From: Pseudomonas viridiflava
GTDB lineage: Bacteria; Pseudomonadota; Gammaproteobacteria; Pseudomonadales; Pseudomonadaceae
DNA length: 64,000 nucleotides
Assembly: GCF_900583165.1 (NCBI RefSeq)
Contig: NZ_UTKY01000034.1
Span: 124,001-188,000 of the forward strand
Direction: 5' to 3'
Position 1 is the first letter of the stretch. Each line of letters opens with the position of its first letter. Under the pieces are notes generated by a model that was not told the DNA's origin, made no database searches, and worked only from the letters and a program-made list of their open reading frames with translations. Below are positions 18,654-28,499 of the stretch, piece after piece. The position numbers and the translations under genes are program-made.

Positions 18654-18813
18654 GGGCGCGAACTCGCTATCAGTAATGGCATTTTAGTGGCGCTATCCGT
18701 AACGCGCAAATGCTCTGGTGATAACTAGAACACATAATTTGAAAAAGGTTTAAAAACGGCGGCAAATTCTGACGATTGGTGACGTTAGCCTCAAATTGCC
18801 AGCATCTTTGGCG

Positions 18814-19500
18814 TCAAATAATCCCGCGCTCAGCCTTGGTCTGCGCCACTTTATCGCGCAGGTAAACGGGTGCCGCCTGGTCGGCTGGAACCGCTTCGCC
18901 GCGCTCAAAAGCAAACCGCGCAAGGGTCAGCAAGTCTTCGGCGTGAGGCAACATCGCTGCATCCTGGCCAATCAGCGGTACCGCGATGCGTTCGCCATAA
19001 CCCCAGCCAGTACCCGCACCGAACCAGTCACCGCTGGCATCCTGCGGTAACACCGAGGCCTCGGGCGGCTGTACGGCTTCGACGCCCACCAAGCGCATTT
19101 CGCCGGCGGTTTCGCGGTAGCAACCCCAATACACTTCATCCATGCGCGCATCGATAGCCGCCGCCACCTGCTGGGCGCCGTGTTCACGCAAGGCACGCTG
19201 GGCCAGCACAGCCAGGTTGGACACCGGCAATACCGGGCGCTCCAGTGCAAACGCGAGGCCCTGCACCACGCCGATGGCAATGCGCACACCGGTAAACGCA
19301 CCCGGCCCACGGCCAAAGGCGATGGCATCGACCGCCGCCAACGTAGTGCCCGCGTCTTCCAGCAGTTGCTTGATCATCGGCAACAGCTTCTGCGCGTGCA
19401 GGCGCGGGATCACCTCGTAGTGGCTCGTGACCTTGCCATCGTGCAGCAGGGCAACAGAGCAAGCTTCAGTCGCGGTGTCCAGGGCCAGCAGGGTGCTCAT
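18814..19500 (-). CDS. tsaB: tRNA threonylcarbamoyladenosine biosynthesis protein TsaB
   Basis: 228-aa inactive ASKHA-fold partner of TsaD in the TsaBDE complex that makes t6A37 in ANN-decoding tRNAs. Diagnostic stretches are LLALDTATEACSVAL at the N-terminus and AFGRGPGAFTGVRIA (about residue 62). The frame is open to 19548, but the ATG at 19500 starts the conserved sequence. adk lies upstream on the same strand, with a terminator-like hairpin between them. Confidence 0.95.
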   Translation of the reverse strand: MSTLLALDTATEACSVALLHDGKVTSHYEVIPRLHAQKLLPMIKQLLEDAGTTLAAVDAIAFGRGPGAFTGVRIAIGVVQGLAFALERPVLPVSNLAVLAQRALREHGAQQVAAAIDARMDEVYWGCYRETAGEMRLVGVEAVQPPEASVLPQDASGDWFGAGTGWGYGERIAVPLIGQDAAMLPHAEDLLTLARFAFERGEAVPADQAAPVYLRDKVAQTKAERGII

Positions 19501-19546
19501 CGGTGTCGGTGTCCAAGTCGAAAAAAAGTGCGCCAGTATAAACAAC

Positions 19547-19568
19547 AACGGCCCGCAAGCGGGCCGTT
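19547..19568 (-). terminator. Terminator downstream of adk
   Basis: 10-bp perfect stem AACGGCCCGC / GCGGGCCGTT with a 2-nt loop. On the minus strand it is followed by a T-rich stretch (GTTGTTGTTT). It lies 22 bases after the adk stop. Confidence 0.7.
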
Positions 19569-19590
19569 ATAGGTGAAGCAGGTCACGCAA

Positions 19591-20325
<735 letters not shown>

Positions 20326-20459
20326 TCAAACGGCCAAAGGCTGATCAAGATACACAGCGGGCCCTATCCATACAAGCCGCCAAAAGTCGCAGGAACCCGC
20401 GCAGGGCATGCTTCATAGGTAGGGTGTGCCTGAGTGCAACCCACTCGATTAAACACCGA

Positions 20460-20477
20460 CCGCCCTTTTTGGGGCGG
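20460..20477 (-). terminator. Weak hairpin downstream of ppc
   Basis: CCGCCC and GGGCGG arms around T5/G, 45-62 bases after the ppc stop. The minus-strand tail (GGTGTTTAATC) has only a poor T run. The rest of the 20239-20521 gap has no other feature I can support. Confidence 0.4.
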
Positions 20478-20521
20478 CCGACGTAGTTTTTCTGCAAGCC
20501 ATTGAGAACACGCAAAAAACT

Positions 20522-23149
20522 TCAGCCAGTGTTGCGCAAACCCGCGGCAATACCGGCCACAGACACCAGCAGCGCCTGTTCCAGAGGGCTGTCCTGCGCC
20601 GCTTCCTGCTGACGCGAGCGCGCCAGCAACTCAGCTTGCAGCAAGTGCAACGGGTCCAGGTAGGTGTTGCGCAGGCGGATAAACTCAAGGGTGTCAGGGC
20701 TGTGGGCGAGCAGTTGCGACTGGCCGGTCAGGCCAAGCACCACCGTACAGGCCTGCGACAATAGGTCGCGTAAGTGCGTCCCCAATGGCAGCAAGTCTGG
20801 CTGCACCAGGCGCTCGTCATAGAGCTGGGCAATATCGGCGTCGGCCTTGGCCAGCACCATTTCCAGCATATCAATGCGCGTGCGGAAGAACGGCCATTGC
20901 TCGCGCATCTGGCCCAGCAGGTCACCCTCACCGCGCTCCAGGGCCTTGCTCAAGGCTGCCTCCCAGCCGAGCCAGGCTGGCAGCATCAAGCGGGTCTGGG
21001 TCCAGCCGAAGATCCACGGGATGGCGCGTAGGCTTTCAATGCCACCGGCACGACGCTTGGCCGGGCGACTGCCCAACGGCAAGCGTCCCAGCTCTTGCTC
21101 GGGAGTGGATTGGCGGAAGTACTCGACGAACTGCGGGTTTTCCCGCACTACGGCGCGATAGGCGCTGACACCGTCGGCGGCCAATTCATCCATCAAATGG
21201 CGCCAGGCCGGTTCAGGCGGCGGCGGTGGCAGCAAGGTGGCTTCCAGTACTGCGGCCAGGTAAAGGTTGAGGTTTTGCTCGGCGATATCCGGCAGGCCGA
21301 ACTTGAAGCGGATCATCTCGCCCTGCTCAGTGGTACGGAAACGCCCCGCTACCGAGCCTGGCGGCTGCGACAGGATCGCCGCATGCGCTGGGCCGCCGCC
21401 ACGACCGACGGTGCCACCACGACCGTGGAACAACAACAGTTCTACTTGTTGCTCGCGGCAGATATCCACCAGACGCTCCTGCGCCCGGTATTGCGCCCAG
21501 GCGGCAGCCGTGGTGCCGGCGTCCTTCGCCGAATCTGAATAGCCGATCATCACTTCCTGCGGGCCTTGCAGCCGTGCGCGGTAGCCCGGCAGCAACAACA
21601 GTTGCTCGATCACCGGGCCGGCGTTGTCGAGGTCGGCCAGGGTTTCGAACAGCGGCACCACACGCATCGGCCGCAGCACGCCCGACTCTTTAAGCAGCAA
21701 CTGCACGGCCAATACGTCCGACGCAGCGCCGGCCATGGAGATGACATAGGAGCCCAGGGAGGCCGCCGGAGCAGCGGCGATTTCCTTGCAGGTGTTCAAG
21801 ACTTCCGCCGTATCCGCCGAGGGTTTGAAGTAACCCGGCAATAACGGCCGACGATTGGCCAGTTCCTTCATTAGGAAGCTGATACGTGCATCTTCATCCC
21901 AGTCTTCATAGCGGCCCAGACCAAGGTAGTCAGTGATCTCAGTCATCGCCGACGAATGCCGGCTGGAATCCTGGCGCACATCCAGGCGCACCAAAAACAG
22001 CCCAAAGGTCACCGCACGGCGCAAGCAGTCGAGCAACGGGCCATCGGCGATCACGCCCATGCCGCACTCGTGCAGCGACTGATAGCACAGCTCCAGTGGG
22101 TCCAACAGGTCGCGGTTGTCCTGCAGAACCTCAGCCGGTGCCGGTGTGCTGCTACTTAACGCGGTGTGCGCCCATTGACGCGTGGCTCTCAGGCGTTCGC
22201 GCAATTGCTTGAGCAGGGCACGATAAGGTTCGACGCTGTCGCCGACCTTGGCCTGCAAAGCTGGGCTGGCCTGTTGCATCGAGAGTTCGGACGCCAGATG
22301 GTCGATATCGCGCAGGTACAGGTCGGCAGCCATCCAGCGTGCCAGCAGCAACACTTCGCGGGTGACCGGCGCGGTGACATTGGGGTTGCCGTCGCGGTCG
22401 CCGCCCATCCACGAAGCGAAGCGAATCGGCGCCGCTTCCAGGGGCAAACGCAGGCCGGTGGCGGCATGCAGGGCCTGGTCGGCCTTGCGCAGGTAATTGG
22501 GGATGGCGTGCCACAGCGAGTGTTCGATCACCGCAAAGCCCCACTTGGCCTCGTCTACCGGGGTGGGCCGGGTGCGGCGGATTTCTTCGGTATGCCAAGC
22601 TTCGGCGATCAGGCGTTGCAGGCGTTCGCGGATCTGTTGGCGCTCGGCGGTGGTGAGGTCGCGGTGGTCCAGCAGCGCCAGTTGGGCGGCGATGGCATCG
22701 TATTTCTGGATCAGGGTGCGGCGCGCCACTTCGGTAGGGTGCGCGGTGAGCACGAGCTCGATCTCCAGACGCCCCAACTGACGGGCCAGGGATTCGTTGC
22801 TGTGGCCTTCGCTTTGCAAGCGGGCCAGCAACTCGGGCAACACGCGGGATTCGAACGGCGCCGGCTGCGACTCGTCGCGCCGGTGAATCAATTGATACTG
22901 CTCGGCAATGTTGGCCAGGTTGAGGAACTGGTTGAAGGCCCTGGCCACCGGCAGCAGTTCGTCTTCCTGCAACTGGTTGAGACTGGCGCTCAGCTCATCA
23001 CCAGCGCCATGGCGGTCGGCCTTGGCGCCTTTGCGGATCTGCTCGATCTTGTCGAGAAAATCATCGCCGTACTGCTCTCGAATCGTATTACCCAACAGTT
23101 CACCCAGCAGGTGAACATCCTCACGCAAGCGTGCATCGATATCACTCAT
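20522..23149 (-). CDS. ppc: Phosphoenolpyruvate carboxylase
   Basis: 875-aa enzyme fixing bicarbonate on PEP to form oxaloacetate, replenishing the TCA cycle. Catalytic landmarks: [12 protein letters not shown] (about residue 135), the [10 protein letters not shown] loop (about 250) and [14 protein letters not shown] (about 545); the C-terminus ends in the conserved GLRNTG. Length matches bacterial PPC. AGATTGGCTG upstream of the ATG is a weak ribosome site. A weak hairpin (20460-20477) follows the stop. Confidence 0.97.
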   Translation of the reverse strand: MSDIDARLREDVHLLGELLGNTIREQYGDDFLDKIEQIRKGAKADRHGAGDELSASLNQLQEDELLPVARAFNQFLNLANIAEQYQLIHRRDESQPAPFESRVLPELLARLQSEGHSNESLARQLGRLEIELVLTAHPTEVARRTLIQKYDAIAAQLALLDHRDLTTAERQQIRERLQRLIAEAWHTEEIRRTRPTPVDEAKWGFAVIEHSLWHAIPNYLRKADQALHAATGLRLPLEAAPIRFASWMGGDRDGNPNVTAPVTREVLLLARWMAADLYLRDIDHLASELSMQQASPALQAKVGDSVEPYRALLKQLRERLRATRQWAHTALSSSTPAPAEVLQDNRDLLDPLELCYQSLHECGMGVIADGPLLDCLRRAVTFGLFLVRLDVRQDSSRHSSAMTEITDYLGLGRYEDWDEDARISFLMKELANRRPLLPGYFKPSADTAEVLNTCKEIAAAPAASLGSYVISMAGAASDVLAVQLLLKESGVLRPMRVVPLFETLADLDNAGPVIEQLLLLPGYRARLQGPQEVMIGYSDSAKDAGTTAAAWAQYRAQERLVDICREQQVELLLFHGRGGTVGRGGGPAHAAILSQPPGSVAGRFRTTEQGEMIRFKFGLPDIAEQNLNLYLAAVLEATLLPPPPPEPAWRHLMDELAADGVSAYRAVVRENPQFVEYFRQSTPEQELGRLPLGSRPAKRRAGGIESLRAIPWIFGWTQTRLMLPAWLGWEAALSKALERGEGDLLGQMREQWPFFRTRIDMLEMVLAKADADIAQLYDERLVQPDLLPLGTHLRDLLSQACTVVLGLTGQSQLLAHSPDTLEFIRLRNTYLDPLHLLQAELLARSRQQEAAQDSPLEQALLVSVAGIAAGLRNTG

Positions 23150-23335
23150 CAGCCAATCTCCAGCCAGAAATCCGGGACGCGCAGGTCTGCCAGAGTGCCG
23201 CCAGCATCGTTTTATGACAAGACTTTAAACCTTGTGACTTGAAGCGAGTCTCAACACTTGAGTCGCCTGTGTTTATCCGCACCCGCGACTGGAAACTCAT
23301 CACCGCCTGCCATCCCGGGCTTTATTGAGGTTGCC

Positions 23336-23680
23336 ATGAAAATTCGAGAATTGGCCCAGCATTGGGAAGAGAACGCCAAGGGTCGCTTGACCAAGAGCGA
23401 ATACGCCATCCATTTGGATGTGGAAGCCGCTGCACGGCTGGCAGCCATTGCCGAAATGTACCCCAAACGCAGCACCGAAGAGCTGCTCGGCGAATTGATC
23501 GGTGCCGCCTTGGAAGAGCTGGAAGCGAGCTTTCCTTACATCAAGGGGCAGCACGTGGTTGCCACCGATGAAGAGGGCGACCCGCTGTATGAAGACGTCG
23601 GCCCTACCCCGCGCTTTCTGACCTTGTCCCGTCGCTACCTGCATGACATGTCGGCCAGTGCCGACGAACAACAACACTGA
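23336..23680 (+). CDS. Conserved hypothetical protein (possible ribbon-helix-helix-like)
   Basis: 114-aa acidic soluble protein, transcribed divergently from ppc. The first part (MKIRELAQHWEENAKGRL, then YAIHLDVEAAARLAAIAEMY) looks like a short helix-rich or RHH-like dimer segment, but I cannot assign a family. The ATG at 23336 is chosen because GAGG lies six bases upstream; an extension to 23258 has no such site. Widespread next to ppc in Pseudomonas as far as I recall. Confidence 0.72.
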   Translation: MKIRELAQHWEENAKGRLTKSEYAIHLDVEAAARLAAIAEMYPKRSTEELLGELIGAALEELEASFPYIKGQHVVATDEEGDPLYEDVGPTPRFLTLSRRYLHDMSASADEQQH

Positions 23681-23704
23681 CACCTCCATCAAACTCCTTG
23701 TATT

Positions 23705-23725
23705 CCGGGCCTCCCGCAGGCCCGG
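23705..23725 (+). terminator. Hairpin after the 114-aa gene
   Basis: 8-bp perfect stem CCGGGCCT / AGGCCCGG with a 5-nt loop, 25 bases after the stop at 23680; no T run follows directly. Confidence 0.45.
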
Positions 23726-23810
23726 CGTACTCCTGCGCAACACAAAAGTTCCAACTTTTTACGCTGACCGTTTAGTCAGATATTTTTTTAGGCAAATCGC
23801 CATCTTCTCT

Positions 23811-23838
23811 GAACTATTCAAAAAAGCCGCCGGTCACA
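23811..23838 (+). promoter_or_regulatory. Possible ECF-sigma (AlgU-like) promoter
   Basis: GAACTA, a 17-base spacer, then TCACA, close to the AlgU/RpoE-type GAACTT-N16/17-TCTGA pattern. It lies 112 bases before the lipoprotein gene at 23950. LptF is known as envelope-stress/AlgU-linked in P. aeruginosa, which is why the site is noted. Similarity is partial. Confidence 0.35.
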
Positions 23839-23949
23839 GCCAGTAAGCCATCACTTGGAACGGCCGTTTGAACTGGCGTCATGTGCCTTACTCGCCGGGC
23901 CCGCAACGACCTCCCAAGATGGATTTTGAAGTTTTTCAGGAGTTATCCA

Positions 23950-24375
23950 ATGGAGTTGAAGACCATGAAGACCAGCACTGCCAAATCCTCGTTTAACCAC
24001 CTGCGCGGGCTTAAATTGGCCGCGCTGGCGATCGGTACCAGCTTCGTTCTGGCGGGCTGCGCCGGCAACCCTCCGACCGAGCAGTACGCGGTGACCCAAT
24101 CGGCCGTGAACAGCGCCGTCAGCGCCGGCGGTACTGAGTACGCCGCCGTAGAGATGAAGTCGGCGCAGGACAAGCTCAAACAAGCCGAAATCGCCATGCA
24201 CGACAAGAACTACGACGAAGCCCGTCGCCTGGCCGAGCAAGCTGAATGGGATGCTCGTGTTGCAGAGCGCAAATCCCAGGCCGCCAAGGCTGAACAGGCT
24301 GTGAAGGACTCCCAGAAAGCTGTTCAGGAGCTGCGTCAGGAAGGCATGCGCCCCGCTGTGATCAAACAGCCGTAA
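23950..24375 (+). CDS. DUF4398 lipoprotein
   Basis: 141-aa lipoprotein with a long basic N-region and the lipobox LAGC (Cys 37). The mature part is alpha-helical and charged (KSAQDKLKQAEIAMHDK, ARRLAEQAEWDARVAERK), the DUF4398 signature. Probably an outer-membrane-attached coiled-coil protein acting with the OmpA-like protein encoded 55 bases downstream. AGGAG seven bases before the ATG at 23950 supports that start; a second ATG at 23965 is possible. Confidence 0.85.
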   Translation: MELKTMKTSTAKSSFNHLRGLKLAALAIGTSFVLAGCAGNPPTEQYAVTQSAVNSAVSAGGTEYAAVEMKSAQDKLKQAEIAMHDKNYDEARRLAEQAEWDARVAERKSQAAKAEQAVKDSQKAVQELRQEGMRPAVIKQP

Positions 24376-24430
24376 CCCGCCGCCACTGACTGCATTGCAC
24401 CCGATATCGAATTGAAAGGACGACACGACT

Positions 24431-25216
24431 ATGCGTAAACAATTGATGATCCCTGCCCTGCTGGCGATGAGCGTTGCCCTGGCGGCCTGCTCCACCCCGC
24501 CAAACGCGAACCTGGAAAACGCACGGACCAACTACTCGGCCCTGCAAGCCAACCCGCAAGCCACCAAGATCGCGGCGCTGGAAACCAAGGACGCCAGTGA
24601 ATGGCTGGACAAAGCCGACAAGGCTTTCCGCGACAACGAAGACCAGAAGAAAGTCGACCAACTGGCTTACCTGACCAACCAGCGCGTTGAGGTGGCCAAA
24701 GACACCATCGTGCTGCGCGAATCCGAAGCCAAGCTGAAAAACGCCGGTGACGAACGTGCTCGCGCGCTGCTTGAAGCCCGTGATGCGCAGATCAAGCAAC
24801 TGCAAGACAGCCTGAACGCCAAGCAGACCGAGCGCGGTACATTGGTGACCTTTGGTGACGTGCTGTTTGCCACTAACAAGTCCGACCTGAAATCCAGCGG
24901 CCTGGTCAATATCACCAAGCTGGCGCAGTTCCTGCGCGATAACCCGGATCGTAAAGTGATCGTCGAAGGCTACACCGACAGCACCGGTTCCGATTCTTAC
25001 AACCAGAGCCTCTCCGAGCGCCGTGCAGCCTCCGTACAACGTGCACTGGCTCAGCAAGGTGTAGATATTTCGCGCATCGTGACCCAGGGTTACGGCAAGG
25101 AATACCCGGTTGCCGACAATGGCAGCGTGTCGGGCCGTGCGATGAACCGCCGCGTAGAAGTGACCATTTCCAACGACAATCAGCCGGTCAAGCCACGGTC
25201 TTCCGTCGCTAACTGA
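24431..25216 (+). CDS. lptF: OmpA-family lipoprotein LptF
   Basis: 261-aa outer-membrane lipoprotein. Lipobox LAAC with Cys 20, a DUF4398-like helical region (about 25-140), then a C-terminal OmpA peptidoglycan-binding domain: TFGDVLFATNKSDLKSSG, VEGYTDSTGSDSYN, LSERRAASVQRAL and GRAMNRRVEVTI. It probably tethers the outer membrane to the wall. Order and domain layout match P. aeruginosa lipotoxin F, an AlgU-linked surface protein needed for survival under harsh conditions. AAAGGA precedes the ATG; a strong terminator follows. Confidence 0.85.
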   Translation: MRKQLMIPALLAMSVALAACSTPPNANLENARTNYSALQANPQATKIAALETKDASEWLDKADKAFRDNEDQKKVDQLAYLTNQRVEVAKDTIVLRESEAKLKNAGDERARALLEARDAQIKQLQDSLNAKQTERGTLVTFGDVLFATNKSDLKSSGLVNITKLAQFLRDNPDRKVIVEGYTDSTGSDSYNQSLSERRAASVQRALAQQGVDISRIVTQGYGKEYPVADNGSVSGRAMNRRVEVTISNDNQPVKPRSSVAN

Positions 25217-25234
25217 TCGATTGAGGCAGTAACT

Positions 25235-25266
25235 AAAAACCCCGCCTGATTTGGCGGGGTTTTTTT
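25235..25266 (+). terminator. Rho-independent terminator after lptF
   Basis: AAAAACCCCGCC / GGCGGGGTTTTT stem with a 6-nt loop and a T7 run. It sits between the convergent lptF and glycine-rich genes and reads well on plus; on minus the A run also gives T5. Confidence 0.92.
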
Positions 25267-25280
25267 GTATCAAGTGCTGA

Positions 25281-25616
25281 TCAGAAACCAATCGACGCTT
25301 TAGTTTGTTCCACCACCGCCTGAATTTGACCGCCACCCCCCTGCCCACCAGCGGAATCACCTCCACCCTCGGCACCTTGGCCGCCCATCATTTTCTCCAG
25401 TTGCTCTTTCAACATCTTCAGCAACTGCTGCAGTGGGTCTTCTTCACCGCCACCCTTTTGAGCGCCACCCGAGCCCTGCTCACTTTTGGCGGCAATCTGC
25501 TCTTCCAGGCCCTTGATCTGCTTCTTGAGTGCATCGATCTCTTTCTGGTTACCGTCCGCACCACCAGCGCCACCAATACTGCCCTGAGAAAACTGGGGGT
25601 TGATACTCATGTTCAT
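25281..25616 (-). CDS. Glycine/glutamine-rich coiled-coil protein, harpin-like composition
   Basis: 111-aa protein without cysteine or tryptophan. Order: an SINPQFSQGSIGGAGG leader; a coiled coil (KEIDALKKQIKGLEEQI, about 23-39); a GS/GG linker; a second amphipathic helix (LQQLLKMLKEQLEKMM, about 63-78); and a glycine-rich tail (GGGDSAGGQGGGGQ). No signal peptide. This acidic, Gly/Gln-rich, Cys-free make-up resembles harpins (HrpZ-like type III helper proteins) and FlxA-like proteins, but there is no secretion gene nearby and similarity is only compositional. GGAG lies nine bases before the ATG at 25616; an in-frame extension to 25712 is unlikely. Confidence 0.65.
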   Translation of the reverse strand: MNMSINPQFSQGSIGGAGGADGNQKEIDALKKQIKGLEEQIAAKSEQGSGGAQKGGGEEDPLQQLLKMLKEQLEKMMGGQGAEGGGDSAGGQGGGGQIQAVVEQTKASIGF

Positions 25617-25802
25617 GCTTGTCGACTCCAAAATTGAAAATACCGTGGTCCGACCAGCGCTGCTGATCAGTCCAAAATCTGTGGTATTCGATCCAACTTG
25701 GTTCCGCAGCAATATTGCTCTGACATGTGTTGATCCAGAAATCGACGAGAGGCCAACGTTTTAACGCACGCGCAAGACGCGTACTTCGTACCTCGAGTGC
25801 GG

Positions 25803-26129
25803 CTATTGTTGCAACTGCGGTGTCTCCTGCCCTATGCAACGCACAGCCTGCTTCTTACTGTTTACCAACACGCCGCTGAGACCTTTCTGCTCGGTATCAA
25901 ACATCACCAGCACGCCGTCGACACATTGCGCAACCTGAGGGGCCGGGGTCAGCGAAATCTTGTAGTCCTCACCCGGCACGGTCTTGAGCATGGTGAAGTC
26001 ACTGAGCAGCAGCGCATCTTCCGGCTTGGCAAAGTGCAGGTAGCCGTAGAACCACAGGCAACCGACGGTACCGATGATGGTGCCGATGCCAGTAAGGATC
26101 AGCGGGATCATATTGCGTTCTTCGCTCAT
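25803..26129 (-). CDS. Small membrane-anchored hypothetical protein
   Basis: 108 aa with one hydrophobic helix near the N-terminus (IPLILTGIGTIIGTVGCLWF, residues 8-27) and an extracytoplasmic or cytoplasmic tail containing two cysteines spaced for a disulfide (VAQCVDG and AVRCIGQ). Family not recognised. The start overlaps the hydrolase stop by four bases (ATGA), so it is translationally coupled to it. Confidence 0.72.
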   Translation of the reverse strand: MSEERNMIPLILTGIGTIIGTVGCLWFYGYLHFAKPEDALLLSDFTMLKTVPGEDYKISLTPAPQVAQCVDGVLVMFDTEQKGLSGVLVNSKKQAVRCIGQETPQLQQ

Positions 26130-27031
26130 TGCGGGCTCTCTGATGAATCGACTTTAGGAGTGGGGTAGTTCGGAATTTCGCCCAAGCGGCGCAGGCCGTT
26201 GAAGTGCTGTGGATCATCCAGGTAACGCAGCATGACGGTTTGCCAGGTCTTGTCGGCGAAGGTCTGCACATGGCCGCCACGGGTCAGTTGCAATACCCTC
26301 GGCGGCGGTGCGAGCTGGTACAGGCGAATACCATTGGCCACGGGCACAATCGGATCGTCCAGGCTGTGGAACAGGAGTTTCGGCACCCCGGTCAAGCCGG
26401 GCATGGCGTGGATCGCACTGTCGGCGTCCGGCACCAGCCACGACAAGGGCACTTGGAATGGCCATGTTAACCACGAGGTACTCAGGGCGAATTGTCCTAC
26501 GTCACGATAACTGGCGGGCACGCCGTCCAGCACCAGGGCCTTGAGCTGCGACTGGCGCTGCGGGTGCTCGGCCAGGTAATGCACGGCCAGCGCACCGCCC
26601 AGGCTTTGCCCCAGCACAATCAGTGGCTGGCCTTGAGTCTCGGGCGCGTTGTCGATCCACTTGAAGGCGGCATCAATGTCCTGGTAGACCGCCGGCAAGG
26701 ACGGCTTGCCTTCGGACAGGCCATAACCACGGTAGTCCACCAACAACACTTGATAGCCCTGCTCTGGCAACCACCAGCTGCCACCCAGGTGCCAGGCCAG
26801 GTTGCCGCCATTGCCGTGCAGGTGCAGCACCGTGCCCTTGAGCGGCACGCCGGGTTTGGCTGGCAGCCACCACGCATGCAGCTTCACGCCGTCGGCGGTG
26901 GTGAGGGTGACGTCGCGGTATTGCAAGCGCGCCTTTTCAGGCGTGAACGGCAGGCCCGGGTCGGGGTAGAACAGCAGGGAGCTGCAGCCATTCAACGTGA
27001 GTAGCAGGCACAGAATGCCGAGGATTCTCAT
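26126..27031 (-). CDS. Alpha/beta-hydrolase lipoprotein
   Basis: 301-aa serine hydrolase of the YfhR/Bem46-like type. Lipobox LNGC (Cys 16) places it on the membrane facing the periplasm. Key motifs are LHLHGNGGN (oxyanion region), DYRGYGLSEG, and the nucleophile elbow LGQSLGGAL. A late Asp (HSLDDPIVP) and His (TRGGHVQTF) complete the triad. The substrate is unknown (ester or peptide). The ATG at 27031 starts the signal sequence; an in-frame start at 27055 is less likely. Confidence 0.87.
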   Translation of the reverse strand: MRILGILCLLLTLNGCSSLLFYPDPGLPFTPEKARLQYRDVTLTTADGVKLHAWWLPAKPGVPLKGTVLHLHGNGGNLAWHLGGSWWLPEQGYQVLLVDYRGYGLSEGKPSLPAVYQDIDAAFKWIDNAPETQGQPLIVLGQSLGGALAVHYLAEHPQRQSQLKALVLDGVPASYRDVGQFALSTSWLTWPFQVPLSWLVPDADSAIHAMPGLTGVPKLLFHSLDDPIVPVANGIRLYQLAPPPRVLQLTRGGHVQTFADKTWQTVMLRYLDDPQHFNGLRRLGEIPNYPTPKVDSSESPQ

Positions 27032-27079
27032 CCGGTGAAGCCTCGCTGTTATCAAAAATATTCAGACTGGTGGAGAACC

Positions 27080-27174
27080 AAATGTGGGAGGGGGCTTGCC
27101 CCCGATGGCGGTGGATCAGCTACACATGTGTTGACTGGCACACTGCAATCGGGGGCAAGCCCCCTGCCACATTT
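27080..27174. repeat. REP pair, GTGGGAGGGGGCTTGCCCCC type
   Basis: Inverted arms 27080-27106 and 27148-27174; the right arm has CCCCCTGCCAC where the left predicts CCTCCCAC. It lies between the QEGLA gene and the hydrolase gene, both on the minus strand. Confidence 0.88.
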
Positions 27175-27200
27175 GAATCCGGTTTCTTCAGTCATATCCC

Positions 27201-28478
27201 CTACAGGATATTGGAGTAATCCGCCTCGATCCGGTCCAGGCTCAGGTGATTAAGGAAGTTGGAAAAGCACATCCACGCCGCCAGCGCGTTCATGTCGCGA
27301 AACTGATCCGGCAGGTATTTGGGCGGCACCACCAAGCCTTCATCCACCAATTGGCGCAGGGTGCGCATGTCTTCCAGGGTGGTCTTGCCACAGAACAACA
27401 ACGGCACCTGCTCCAGCTTGCCTTTGCGCACGGCCAGCTGAATGTAGTTGTAGACCATGATAAAGCCCTTGAGGTAGGACAGATCTTTGGTAAACGGCAG
27501 ACCCGTCGGCACCGAGCCGCGGAATACGCGACTGGCGTTGCCGTAGCTTTCAGCCATTTCAAAGCCTTGCTCGCGGAAGAACTCAAACACCTGCAAGAAG
27601 TCGGCGCCCTCCTCCACCATATGGATCGCGCGGGTGCGGTTGGTCAGTTTGCGCAAGCGGCTGGGGTAGGAGGCGAAGGTGATGATTTCCATCAAAATCG
27701 CCAGGCCTTCCTGGGTCACGGTGGAGGACGGCGGGCCCTTGGACAGGAAGGTGCAGATCGGTTGGTTCTGGCCATTGAGGGTGGTGCCGACGTGTACCAG
27801 GCCTTCGTGGACTTCCAAGGCTCGCACATCACGGTCATTGAACATCGCGTCGGCGCGGATCTTGATGTAGTCGGCGCCCGCTGCCGCGTCGGCGACGATA
27901 CCGTCCGACTCGAACACGCGAATGGTTTCTTCGGCCTCGCCGAACACTTTGTTCAGACGTGTTTGCAGCAGGGCCACGGCGTCCTTGGCGGTGAGGGTCT
28001 TGGCCTCATCCTTCAAGTCGCCACGGCCATCAATGTTGTTCAGGTAATCGGAGAGCATCAGGCCCAGGTCGGCCAAGGTCGGGTCGCCGGCGTGGAACGC
28101 ATCGGAGGCGGCGCCGTACAGTTCCTGGGAAATCAGACCGAAGTCCTCAGTGCCTCGCGCCTCAAGCATGCGCACCACCATGCGGTATTCCTTGCACATG
28201 CGGCGCATGATCTGCCCCACCGGGCTGAACTGGCCGAGGCGGCGGGTGATGTCGCGCTCGATGTTCTGGAACTCCAGCTTCACCGCGCTGGAGTCGAACG
28301 ATAACGGTCGATTGAGGTAATAGTCACGGCTCACCGCCGGCATTTCTTTGCCCTTGGCCTTGAGAAAGCCTTGGCGAATGTTCTCGTCCCACTTCACGGC
28401 GTCGAGGACGCGAATCGGTGTTTGCGCCAGCACAATGCGATCGGACAAAGTGCGTATCGTCTGCTGGTAATCGTCCAC
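27201..28478 (-). CDS. QEGLA-motif (DUF1704/KiaA0895-like) putative metallopeptidase
   Basis: 425-aa soluble protein of the DUF1704 family, annotated elsewhere as flavohemoglobin expression-modulating QEGLA motif protein. It has a metal-ligand type motif HEGLVH (residues 224-229) and VTQEGLAI (QEGLA at 256-260). This arrangement is also seen in the eukaryotic tubulin tyrosine carboxypeptidase MATCAP, so a zinc carboxypeptidase is a reasonable inference; the bacterial substrate is unknown. The lipoprotein gene upstream ends 21 bases before, suggesting an operon. The ribosome site AGAGGAAG precedes the ATG. Confidence 0.87.
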   Translation of the reverse strand: MDDYQQTIRTLSDRIVLAQTPIRVLDAVKWDENIRQGFLKAKGKEMPAVSRDYYLNRPLSFDSSAVKLEFQNIERDITRRLGQFSPVGQIMRRMCKEYRMVVRMLEARGTEDFGLISQELYGAASDAFHAGDPTLADLGLMLSDYLNNIDGRGDLKDEAKTLTAKDAVALLQTRLNKVFGEAEETIRVFESDGIVADAAAGADYIKIRADAMFNDRDVRALEVHEGLVHVGTTLNGQNQPICTFLSKGPPSSTVTQEGLAILMEIITFASYPSRLRKLTNRTRAIHMVEEGADFLQVFEFFREQGFEMAESYGNASRVFRGSVPTGLPFTKDLSYLKGFIMVYNYIQLAVRKGKLEQVPLLFCGKTTLEDMRTLRQLVDEGLVVPPKYLPDQFRDMNALAAWMCFSNFLNHLSLDRIEADYSNIL

Positions 28479-28499
28479 CCGGTGCTTCCTCTTTAAACG

